Source: CAZJLN01 sp964540765 (lineage in GTDB: Bacteria > Chloroflexota > Anaerolineae > Anaerolineales > Anaerolineaceae). From it: a stretch of 64,000 nt of DNA. Under the pieces are notes generated by a model. That model saw nothing but the letters and a program-made list of their open reading frames with translations, was not told the origin of the DNA and searched no databases. A program made the position numbers and the translations under genes. Shown here one piece after another: positions 52,460 to 59,609 of the stretch (position 1 is its first letter; every line of letters begins with the position of its first letter). The DNA is taken from NCBI GenBank assembly GCA_964540765.1, contig CAZINW010000005.1, forward strand, positions 1 to 64,000, in the 5' to 3' direction.

Positions 52460-53664
52460 CACGCCCCAAATTTCTCCAAGCGTCCGGTATGCGCCAGTGC
52501 CAGGGGCATAACCTGCATCGCCGGGATGGTGCCCAGGCTGCCTCTGGCGCAGTTATGCTCGCCAAATTGGTTCAGCCCATCTGGGCGGCAGATGCGGGCA
52601 TACAGCAGCAGCGGCACCGGGTGCCAGCTGTGCGAGCCCATTACGGCGGGCGAGGAATGATCGCCACTGATAATGATCACATCCGGTCTGAGGGTAAGGA
52701 TGCGTGGGAGCAGGGCATCAAACTCTTCAATGGCATGCATCTTTCCCTCGAAATCACTGCTCTCACCACAGGTATCAGTCTTTTTGAAATGCATGTAGAA
52801 GAACTCAAAATCACCCCAGGCTTGTTCGAGGGCGTCAAACTCATCCGCCAGGCTGCTGCCATGTACGTTCAACACCTGCATGCCTGCCAGGCGTGCAACC
52901 CCGCGGTACATGCCATTGATGGCGACCGCAGCAGCATTGAGCCTGTACTTGTCCGTGAAGGACGGAATGCGGGGAAACTTGGCGAAACCCCGCAGCATGA
53001 TCATATTGGCTGACTGCTGGTCTTTCAAAAGGGTGTGTGCTTCTGCTATGAATGCATTTATTAAGGTGGCGGCAGGCATTGATGCCCCATCCTGCGCAAC
53101 CACCGGAAGGGGTGCCACACCACATTTGAGTGGATCCGTTCCGTCAAGGTTTGCGCTTAAGCCCACTTTGCGCAAGACGAAGGCGAAGCGGTGCTCTTTG
53201 ATCGGTTCGATGAAAATCTCTGCACCTGTGATCTTAATGCTGCGCAAAAGTTGGATCAATGCCAGGCTTTTTTCATTTGCCAGCCTGCCGGCGCGCCGGT
53301 CGCTGATGTTCCCATCAGCATCCAATGTGCAGAAATTGCCGCGCGCGGCGATATCGTCGGGTCCCAGTTCAAAATCCACGCCCAATGCTTCGAGGGCGCC
53401 CCTGCCGATCTCATATTCAAGCGGGTCGTAGCCAAAAATCGCCAGGTGCCCGGGTCCGCTGCCGACTGTGATGCCATGTCCCACCGGCAGACTCAGTCCA
53501 AGGGAAGACCGGTATGCCAGGTCATCCAGGTTGGGGGTGGCTGCGCTCTCCAGCTCAGTTTTCCCACCGGGGCACTGTGGTAGCCCCCCCAGACCGTCCA
53601 GGATCACCATGATGATTTTGTTATTGTTGGTTTGAACCAGGTGCTGCAAAAGTGGATCAGACAT
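52459..53664 (-). CDS. apgM: Cofactor-independent phosphoglycerate mutase, archaeal ApgM type
   Basis: A 401-residue member of the alkaline phosphatase superfamily, ApgM branch. IIMVILDGLGGLP (metal Asp), the family phrase ELESAATPNLDDLA, GSGPGHLAIFGYDPLEYEIG (catalytic Ser), a central inserted domain with GNFCTLDADGNISDRRAGR, HFKKTDTCGESSDFEGK, and IIISGDHSSPAVMGSHSWHP near the end are all present, so the metal sites look intact. In archaea ApgM interconverts 2- and 3-phosphoglycerate. Related proteins act on other phosphate esters. Its place between two paralogous kinases suggests a dedicated pathway role rather than housekeeping glycolysis. Confidence 0.88.
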   Translation of the reverse strand: MSDPLLQHLVQTNNNKIIMVILDGLGGLPQCPGGKTELESAATPNLDDLAYRSSLGLSLPVGHGITVGSGPGHLAIFGYDPLEYEIGRGALEALGVDFELGPDDIAARGNFCTLDADGNISDRRAGRLANEKSLALIQLLRSIKITGAEIFIEPIKEHRFAFVLRKVGLSANLDGTDPLKCGVAPLPVVAQDGASMPAATLINAFIAEAHTLLKDQQSANMIMLRGFAKFPRIPSFTDKYRLNAAAVAINGMYRGVARLAGMQVLNVHGSSLADEFDALEQAWGDFEFFYMHFKKTDTCGESSDFEGKMHAIEEFDALLPRILTLRPDVIIISGDHSSPAVMGSHSWHPVPLLLYARICRPDGLNQFGEHNCARGSLGTIPAMQVMPLALAHTGRLEKFGA

Positions 53665-53681
53665 GGGTGCCTCTTATCCTG

Positions 53682-54887
53682 TCATCCTTGTTTGTCAAGA
53701 TGGATTGAACCCAGCATGGTACGCATTTCCTTTGTGAGCCAGATGGCGGCAGCGCTGGTATCCACCAGCATGTCACAAACTGCTATCAGCGGGCGGTAGA
53801 CTGCCTCCGCGCGGATGGCTTGTGTGCGAAAATAGCGGTTGACGAAATACACCGGCTCATATTTCTTGCGGTAGTCAATATCCCGGCGCCATTTCCGCTT
53901 CAGACGAATATCGTCATCGGTCAGGTACACGATTTTTAAGCCCACCAGGGGGGCGACCTCAGGTTGATGGAAGGGGTAATTACCCTCCAGGAAGACCACA
54001 TCCGCTGGGCTGACCACCAGGGGCGCCAGCCCAGGTCTCAGGATGCCCTCCATGTCATGCGAAGAGGTTAAGCTCAAAAAGTTGTAGCGGGGGGTGATCG
54101 CCTGTCTGCCGGATTGGATGTCTTGCATACATTGGATGAACAGCTCATAGTGGATCAGGTTCTGATCGAGCACCTTCCCCTCACGGAAGGCGCCATCCTT
54201 GTAGAAATTATCCATCTCAATGGAAGTGGTGTTCAAACCCTTGCCGGATAGGACTTCCTGCATCCTCTGGATGATCTCTGTTTTCCCGGCGCCGGTTGGC
54301 CCCACCAGCGTCAGCAGCAGGGGTGTGCCATGTGTTTTGATGATCAGCTCGACAATGGCAATAAAGGCCTCATCCACCGCCTGGTTGGCAAGGCGTAGCT
54401 CGCGGTAGCCGAGGTCTTGTTTGCTTTCCAGTGCTTTTTGCTTGGGATCAAACTGGAGGTAGGGCTGTCCGCCGAAGTGTTCCAGGATTGCCTGGTCATA
54501 ATGGCGCGTACGCACGAGAAAGATAAATGCCCTGATGTCAAAATAGAAGTGTGCATTCACCCAGTCCAAAGGATAAGTGCCGCTCACCAGTCCTACAAAC
54601 AACATCTGTGTTAACTGTGCAATGTGCTCATCCAGGACGATGCGCCCTTCCCTGAGCGGCTTGAATTGGATGCTTTTAAAAAAAGATGGGTCACTGATCT
54701 GAGTTTCAAGTTCTTCGGGTTTGCTCAAGACGATGGTATTCCAGCCCTGTGCAGGGGTGATATTGGTGAGGGCATAGCGAAATTCATACAATTCCAACCC
54801 GGTAATACCAACGTTGACCTGGCACATCAGTTCATAGAGTTTCTCAGAAAACCTTTGTCGGTCGGATAGAAGCGTCTCAAGATCCAT
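53682..54887 (-). CDS. P-loop kinase with uncharacterised N-terminal domain (uridine kinase-like), copy 1
   Basis: About 401 residues from the ATG at 54887, which has AGGATA 8 bases upstream and lies 13 bases past the stop of the fusion gene. A longer open frame runs back into that gene and is rejected. The same domain order as the paralogue at 51275: an unrecognised N-terminal region with IAQLTQMLFVGLVSGTYPLD, then the kinase domain with LVGPTGAGKTEIIQRM, DNFYKDGAFREG, RYNFLSLTSSHDMEG, VVFLEGNYPFH and IRLKRKWRRDIDYRKKY. Two copies may handle two related substrates or form a heteromer. Confidence 0.77.
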   Translation of the reverse strand: MDLETLLSDRQRFSEKLYELMCQVNVGITGLELYEFRYALTNITPAQGWNTIVLSKPEELETQISDPSFFKSIQFKPLREGRIVLDEHIAQLTQMLFVGLVSGTYPLDWVNAHFYFDIRAFIFLVRTRHYDQAILEHFGGQPYLQFDPKQKALESKQDLGYRELRLANQAVDEAFIAIVELIIKTHGTPLLLTLVGPTGAGKTEIIQRMQEVLSGKGLNTTSIEMDNFYKDGAFREGKVLDQNLIHYELFIQCMQDIQSGRQAITPRYNFLSLTSSHDMEGILRPGLAPLVVSPADVVFLEGNYPFHQPEVAPLVGLKIVYLTDDDIRLKRKWRRDIDYRKKYEPVYFVNRYFRTQAIRAEAVYRPLIAVCDMLVDTSAAAIWLTKEMRTMLGSIHLDKQG

Positions 54888-54900
54888 TGGATGTATCCTG

Positions 54901-57261
54901 TCAAGCAAATGGCTGCCCGATGCCATTGACCATGACATCATACGCCTTTTTAATTTTGCCGTAATTGCCATCGCGGTCAAGAGCCAGACCCCGCCCGACT
55001 CCGGTGACAATCTGCCCGGCACCGATGGCGTGCATTTGATCTTCCAGCTTTTCAAGCAACTGGGGTGCGCTGCCAGGTTGGGTGCTGCGCCCATCGAAAA
55101 TGATGTGCAGGTAAACTTCATCCAAACCACGTTCCTTAGCCATTTTCAGCAGTGCCAGGGGATAATTGATGGAACCGTGGGAACTTTTCTCGGTCAGCAG
55201 CCCGATCAGATGCAGATGCGAACCCCCTGCCTTCACCCGGTCTATGGTCTGGAGAAAGGTTTCATTGGTGTAAAATGAGCCATCCTGCATGGCCTGCTCA
55301 AGGTGCACATCGTCCTGCAAAATCACACGACCCGCACCGATGTTCATATGCCCGGCTTCCGAGTTGCCAGGCTTGTCAGCTTGAAGCCCCACCGCTTCTC
55401 CTGACGCACATAAATTCGCGGGGGCATACCCGGCGTATAGATCATCCCAGGTCGGAGTTTGGGCTAGGTAAATGGGATTGGTATGGTCATCCTTCCCAAT
55501 GCCCCAGCCATCCAAGATGATGAGGAGTATGCGCCTGTGTTTGCCCCAAGCGTGCCCCGACAGCAGGTTTTGACCTGTCATCTCCGGTGAGGGTTCCAAG
55601 CCAAGCATTGCCAGGATGGTTGGCGCCAGATCAGCCAGGCTCCCGTTGAGGGGCGCAAGGCTGCCTTCCCCGCGCGCGTCCATCACGATCAAGGGCACTG
55701 GATTGCTGGTGTGAGCCACATGCGGTTTACCCTCCGGCGTCAGCATGACTTCAAGGTTGCCGTGGTCAGCCGTGATGACCACGATCATGTCATTTTGCAG
55801 GGCTGAGCGCACGACTTTGCCCAGGTGGTGATCCACGATTTCAGCACACCGGATTTTGGCGTCTGCATTGCTGGTGTGCCCAATGACATCGCCATTGGCA
55901 AAGTTGGTGATGATCAGGTCGTAACCGGATTGGATACCCTCGATCACTTCATCCGCCACTTCAGGCAGGCTCAACTGCGGTATCTGGTCAAAAGGGATGC
56001 CCTTCGGTGAGGGAATGCGAATGTCCGTCTCACCGGCAAATGGTTCATTGCTGCCCCCGTTTATAAAGAAGGTGACATGGGCGTATTTTTCTGACTCGGA
56101 ACAGCGCAGCTGGTGCAGACCTGAGCGGCTGACCACTTCCCCAAGTGTGCCCCGGACATAAGCCGGAGCAAAGGCGACCGGAAGGTCTTTAAATTTCTCG
56201 TGGTAGAGTGTTAAGATAACAAAGTTCAACAGGTCAAGGCGACTTCGCTGAAAATGGGGAAAATCAATATCTGTGAAAGCTTCGGTCAGTTCGATCTCGC
56301 GTTCGCCGCGCCGACAGCAGAAAATAACAGCATCCCCGTCCTGCACAGAGCCCATCGGCTTACCTGAGGTGTTCAAGCGCACGAGGGGTTCCATCGAATA
56401 GTCCGTCTGCCCCCGGGCGTAGGCTCCACGTACTGCCTTTGCCAATGCTATACCGCCATGGGTGCTCATTTTGGTTTGCATTTTCTGCCTTTCCTTTTGG
56501 GACATTAATCCCTGCAGCCCGTCCATATTTATCAGTGGGCAGCGCGGGAAGAACGTCAGCAAGTCATCAAATTTGTGGATGATCGCATCCGGCTTGTTTT
56601 CATTGGTGATCTCAGCCTGTGCCAGTTTTTCGGCATCCATCATGATGATCGCCATGCCAAAACCGGCATTGCGCGTGCCGCTGACATCGCGTTTGAGGTT
56701 GTCACCTACGTAAGCGCACTTTTCCGGCGCAACCCCGGCAATGCGGGCAGCCTCCAGGTAGATGGCCGGGTCCGGTTTGCGGATGCCCAGCACAGATGAA
56801 AGCACGACGGACTTAAAGTAGCGCTCCAGGTCATCCGCTTTGAGCCAATCCGGGATTTCCTGCGAAGTGATCACGTTGCTGATAATGCCCAAGGTGTAGC
56901 CGCGCGCATGCAGCTCCTCAACAACCTCCCTGGCACGCTCCACCATCACACGCAGCCCCATCGACTGGCGATACTGGTAGGTCAGTTCCCTGCCAAGTGG
57001 GGCAATGTGTTCTGCAGGAAAATCGGGTGCCAGCCAGCGCGTCCAGAGCTCGGATTCGGGAGTCTCCCTCAGGTTTTCAAATGCCCATTTGCGGTAAATT
57101 TTATAGCGCTCATCCAGTTTGGCGCAAAAGGCAATTGGATCCTCATTCGTTCCGACCAGGTCGACGATGATCTGCCTTGCCCTGGACTGGTGTGCTTCAT
57201 TCTCGGTCAGTACGCGCAGGGTATTGCCAACGTCCAGGAAGATGGCTTCGATCTCATTCAT
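54901..57261 (-). CDS. HAD hydrolase fused to a circularly permuted cofactor-independent phosphoglycerate mutase
   Basis: A 786-residue protein. Residues 1-245 are a HAD hydrolase: Asp10 in IFLDVGNTLR, Ser128 in GIISNVITS, Lys162 in RKPDPA, Asp187 in YVGDNLKRD. Residues 266-786 are a GpmI-type mutase with its order changed. First comes what is normally the C-terminal portion: AYARGQTD at 280, DGDAVIF, LRCSESEKYAHVTFF, NGDVIGHTSN with Asp458/His462, TADHGNLE with Asp499/His500, AHTSNPVP with His517, ADLAPTILAMLG. Then comes the normal N-terminus: LLIILDGWGIG with Asp584, KPGNSEAGH with Ser634, FDGRSTQPGSA, DGNYGKIKKAYDVMVNG as the C-terminus. All metal ligands and the phospho-serine are kept. 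An AAGGAAAGG site before the ATG at residue 261 could start the mutase part separately. Confidence 0.85.
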   Translation of the reverse strand: MNEIEAIFLDVGNTLRVLTENEAHQSRARQIIVDLVGTNEDPIAFCAKLDERYKIYRKWAFENLRETPESELWTRWLAPDFPAEHIAPLGRELTYQYRQSMGLRVMVERAREVVEELHARGYTLGIISNVITSQEIPDWLKADDLERYFKSVVLSSVLGIRKPDPAIYLEAARIAGVAPEKCAYVGDNLKRDVSGTRNAGFGMAIIMMDAEKLAQAEITNENKPDAIIHKFDDLLTFFPRCPLINMDGLQGLMSQKERQKMQTKMSTHGGIALAKAVRGAYARGQTDYSMEPLVRLNTSGKPMGSVQDGDAVIFCCRRGEREIELTEAFTDIDFPHFQRSRLDLLNFVILTLYHEKFKDLPVAFAPAYVRGTLGEVVSRSGLHQLRCSESEKYAHVTFFINGGSNEPFAGETDIRIPSPKGIPFDQIPQLSLPEVADEVIEGIQSGYDLIITNFANGDVIGHTSNADAKIRCAEIVDHHLGKVVRSALQNDMIVVITADHGNLEVMLTPEGKPHVAHTSNPVPLIVMDARGEGSLAPLNGSLADLAPTILAMLGLEPSPEMTGQNLLSGHAWGKHRRILLIILDGWGIGKDDHTNPIYLAQTPTWDDLYAGYAPANLCASGEAVGLQADKPGNSEAGHMNIGAGRVILQDDVHLEQAMQDGSFYTNETFLQTIDRVKAGGSHLHLIGLLTEKSSHGSINYPLALLKMAKERGLDEVYLHIIFDGRSTQPGSAPQLLEKLEDQMHAIGAGQIVTGVGRGLALDRDGNYGKIKKAYDVMVNGIGQPFA

Positions 57262-57994
57262 GGTTCATCCGCGGAGGGAAGATATCCAGTAATTGCCTTG
57301 TTTCCGTGATGGTGAGATCTGGTTTGACCTCGGCAGTGGGGGGTTCCTTTGCCAGAGTGGCTGGCTCCTCAAAGAGGATCATCAAACCAAAGCCAGCAGC
57401 GCGCGTGCCCTCCACATCCCGTACAGGGTTATCCCCAACATAAGCACATTTTGCCGGTTCCACCCCGATCTCCCTGGCTGCCAGCCAGTAGATCTCCGGA
57501 TTCGGTTTGCGCAGGGCTACTTTTGATGAGAGGATCACGGTCTTGAAGTACTGCGTCACGCCGTCTGCTGCCATCCAATCCGGGATTTCAGTCTCCGTAA
57601 TGGTGTTGGCAATGATCCCGAGCAGATATCCGCGCCGATGGAGTTCGATAATAGTCTCCCTGGCATCTGTGCGCGGGATCCTTCTGCCGTCATGGTCACG
57701 CCACAAGCGAGTCAGTCTACCTGCCATAGGGGCGATCACATCCGCCGGGTAATCCGGCAGCAGCCATTGCGACCACAGGTCCCTCTCAGATGCTTCGACG
57801 AGGGTCGCTTTGGATTGTTTGCGGTAAGCTTTCCAGCGGGATTCCAATGTTTCGTAAAAAGCATCCATCGGCTCCATGGCACCCACTAGGGCATACAGTT
57901 GCGCTTTCGCCTGCTGCTGAAATTCAGGTTCTTCAATGACGATGCGTAGAGTGTTACCGATATCCAGGAAAATTGCTTCAATGCTAGGGGTCAT
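57254..57994 (-). CDS. HAD-superfamily hydrolase
   Basis: A 246-residue single-domain HAD protein, first gene of the operon that continues with the HAD-mutase fusion (8-base overlap). Motifs are IFLDIGNTLR (Asp11), GIIANTITETEIPDWM, ALRKPNPEIY and YVGDNPVRDVEGTRAAGFGL. The cap contains ASERDLWSQWLLPDYPADVI, shared in kind with the HAD parts at 54901, 38788 and 40499. The second Asp of motif I is glycine as in those. Phosphatase activity on a small phosphorylated metabolite is likely. A strong AGGAGG site precedes the ATG, and an AT-rich palindrome lies 26 bases further upstream. Confidence 0.88.
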   Translation of the reverse strand: MTPSIEAIFLDIGNTLRIVIEEPEFQQQAKAQLYALVGAMEPMDAFYETLESRWKAYRKQSKATLVEASERDLWSQWLLPDYPADVIAPMAGRLTRLWRDHDGRRIPRTDARETIIELHRRGYLLGIIANTITETEIPDWMAADGVTQYFKTVILSSKVALRKPNPEIYWLAAREIGVEPAKCAYVGDNPVRDVEGTRAAGFGLMILFEEPATLAKEPPTAEVKPDLTITETRQLLDIFPPRMNHE

Positions 57995-58019
57995 TTTGCC
58001 TCCTGATGGATAGTTTTAC

Positions 58020-58074
58020 TTGCAAAATATTATATTTTGCAAATTATCTTGCATTTGTTAATATTACGACAAAA
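58020..58074. promoter_or_regulatory. AT-rich operator site C in the divergent region
   Basis: TTGCAAAATAT (58020-58030) and ATATTTTGCAA (58032-58042) form a 23-bp palindrome with one central T. A further TCTTGCATTTGTTAATATTA element and CGACAAAAT follow up to 58074. The TTGCAAA, TATTATAT and GACAAAA elements match sites A and B, so RpiR control of the HAD/mutase/kinase operon is inferred. The exact promoter hexamers here are less clear. Confidence 0.5.
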
Positions 58075-58108
58075 TAGAAAATAATGCAAGTCATCTTTCG
58101 AATTGGTA

Positions 58109-58137
58109 TTGACGATTTCTTTGATGGTGTGTATACT
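58109..58137 (+). promoter_or_regulatory. Sigma-70-type promoter of the second lacI gene
   Basis: TTGACG (58109-58114) and TATACT (58132-58137) are separated by exactly 17 bases. The start codon follows 37 bases downstream, with a palindromic operator between. Confidence 0.7.
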
Positions 58138-58148
58138 ACTGGTATACA

Positions 58149-58162
58149 TGCACACGTGTGCA
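58149..58162. promoter_or_regulatory. Candidate LacI operator downstream of the promoter
   Basis: TGCACACGTGTGCA is a perfect 14-bp palindrome with a central CG, beginning 12 bases after the -10 element. A bound repressor here would block transcription start, so autoregulation of the following lacI gene is likely. Confidence 0.65.
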
Positions 58163-58173
58163 CAGGTAACTCA

Positions 58174-59199
58174 ATGACAACAACGATTAAAAGTATTGCA
58201 AAACTGACAGGGGTGTCGCACTCCACGGTCTCCAGGGCGCTGAGGGGTAATCCCCTGGTGGCGGAGGAAACCGCCGCGCGCATCCGGCTTGCTGCACAGC
58301 AATTGGGATACCTGCCCAGCGCTGCCGCCCGCAGCCTCAAGACCAACCGCACCCAGATTTTAGGCGTAATTGTCAGCGGAATTGCTGACCCGTTCTTCAG
58401 CGAGGTGCTCTTTGGCATTGAAGCCTGCGCCCAGGAGAGACGTTACAGCCTCTTTATTGGCTCATCGCAACATGATCCGTATAAAGAGCAAAAAATCGTC
58501 CAGACCATGCTGGAGCAGAGGATTGATGGGGTGATCATCTGTTCCACGTCCTTCAGTGCTGAACGCGGGCGCCAGTTCCTGGCGCATGGTTTCCCGATTG
58601 TGGTTGTCAACAACCAGGCAGCTGATAACTTTAATTTCTCAATTTACCATGATGACGTGGACGGCAGTCGCCAGGTGGCACGCCACCTGATCAAACTGGG
58701 GCACGAACGCATTGCATACCTGGGGAATTCAAGTTCGGGGAAGACGACCCTCGACCGCCTGAATGGTTTCCAAGCCGAAATGGAAGCACACGGGCTTCAA
58801 GTCTTCCCCGAATACATCCATCACGTGGCAGGGGGAAGTGCCGAGATGGGGCTTGAGGGATTCGATTATTTCCGACAGCTTGAGACGCTTCCAACGGCAA
58901 TCATTTGTTTCAACGACATGGTTGCAATTGGCGTATTGAAGGGCTGCCGCAGTGCAGGCATCCGGGTGCCGCAAGACCTGTCAGTGACCGGTTTCGATAA
59001 CATTACCTTCTCCGACTACACCCATCCTACCTTGACCACGCTTGACCAGCCCAAAAGGGAGATCGGACGCGAAGCGGCGCAGCTTCTGCTGAACCTGCTG
59101 TCTTCTGACCAGGAGCAACCCCCTCAGACCCAGCAGGTGAAGGTATTAAAAGGGCGCCTGCTTGTGCGGGAATCCACGGCACCCCCACCTGCAATATAA
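58174..59199 (+). CDS. LacI family transcriptional regulator (inositol module)
   Basis: About 341 residues from the ATG at 58174. A frame start 30 codons earlier would precede the promoter. The helix-turn-helix is TIKSIAKLTGVSHSTVSRAL, followed by the hinge LGYLPSAAARSLKTNRTQIL and a sugar-binding-type domain, with GVIVSGIADPFFSEVLFGIE and a late VTGFDNITFSDYTHPTLTTL. It stands first in the direction of the dehydrogenase/hydrolase genes for inositol and likely controls them. The promoter and palindrome directly upstream fit autoregulation. It is not closely similar to the LacI protein at 17019 outside the fold. Confidence 0.92.
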   Translation: MTTTIKSIAKLTGVSHSTVSRALRGNPLVAEETAARIRLAAQQLGYLPSAAARSLKTNRTQILGVIVSGIADPFFSEVLFGIEACAQERRYSLFIGSSQHDPYKEQKIVQTMLEQRIDGVIICSTSFSAERGRQFLAHGFPIVVVNNQAADNFNFSIYHDDVDGSRQVARHLIKLGHERIAYLGNSSSGKTTLDRLNGFQAEMEAHGLQVFPEYIHHVAGGSAEMGLEGFDYFRQLETLPTAIICFNDMVAIGVLKGCRSAGIRVPQDLSVTGFDNITFSDYTHPTLTTLDQPKREIGREAAQLLLNLLSSDQEQPPQTQQVKVLKGRLLVRESTAPPPAI

Positions 59200-59204
59200 A
59201 GGAA

Positions 59205-59543
59205 TGACCATGACCGCACTTTTTGAAGATTTGGACATCATTGAAAGTTCCCGCATCACCCATACCGGCGTTTCCTACGCCCTGGCACGCTTGGGGGCTG
59301 ACCTGCGTCTGGTGGTGCTTGAGGAAGGGGGGGGACGATTGGGATGGCGAGCGCACCCCGAAGGGCAAACACACCCTGACAGTGGCACCCATGAACGCCC
59401 ATAATGCCAGCCTGATGCGCCAGCGGTTGCCGTGGCTTGTGCCAGGGCTGCTTGGATTGCGTACATCTGCCGGGATGGGAGACCCCGGGTCACGTGGGCA
59501 CACCGTGAAGCGTATGCCGCCAACCTGGAAAGGCATTTCGTGA
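59205..59543 (+). pseudogene. Broken gene, probably tagaturonate epimerase-like (UxaE) N-terminal fragment
   Basis: From the ATG near 59205 the frame reads MTALFEDLDIIESSRITHTG and SYALARLGADLRLVVLEEGG, then runs into a tract of eight G (about 59327-59334). After a shift the next frame gives LTVAPMNAHNASLMRQRLPW and LVPGLLGLRTSAGMGD before ending soon after. LGLRTSAGMGD resembles the first conserved segment of tagaturonate epimerase-family proteins, which are over 400 residues long. The gene is thus both frameshifted and truncated. Such an epimerase acts late in the Thermotoga inositol route, which supports the assignment by context. Confidence 0.45.
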
Positions 59544-59609
59544 AACATTTACAACCATTTACAGGGTCATAGTTAGAAATAATCTAATCATCAATTAAGG
59601 AGATTTGAA

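Noticed and set aside
53682..55130. Longer version of the kinase starting at 55130
   Set aside because: The extra 81 codons lie within the fusion gene. The ATG at 54887 has its own ribosome site and matches the start of the paralogue.
54901..57261. Explanation of the mutase order as two separate genes or an assembly error
   Set aside because: The reading frame is continuous, the breakpoint falls exactly in matching loops, no sequence is duplicated or missing, and all active-site residues are present. It should still be checked against reads.
40499..57994. Reading the Gly in HAD motif I (DxG) as proof of lost activity
   Set aside because: Active sugar phosphatases such as YihX also have DxG, so inactivity cannot be claimed.
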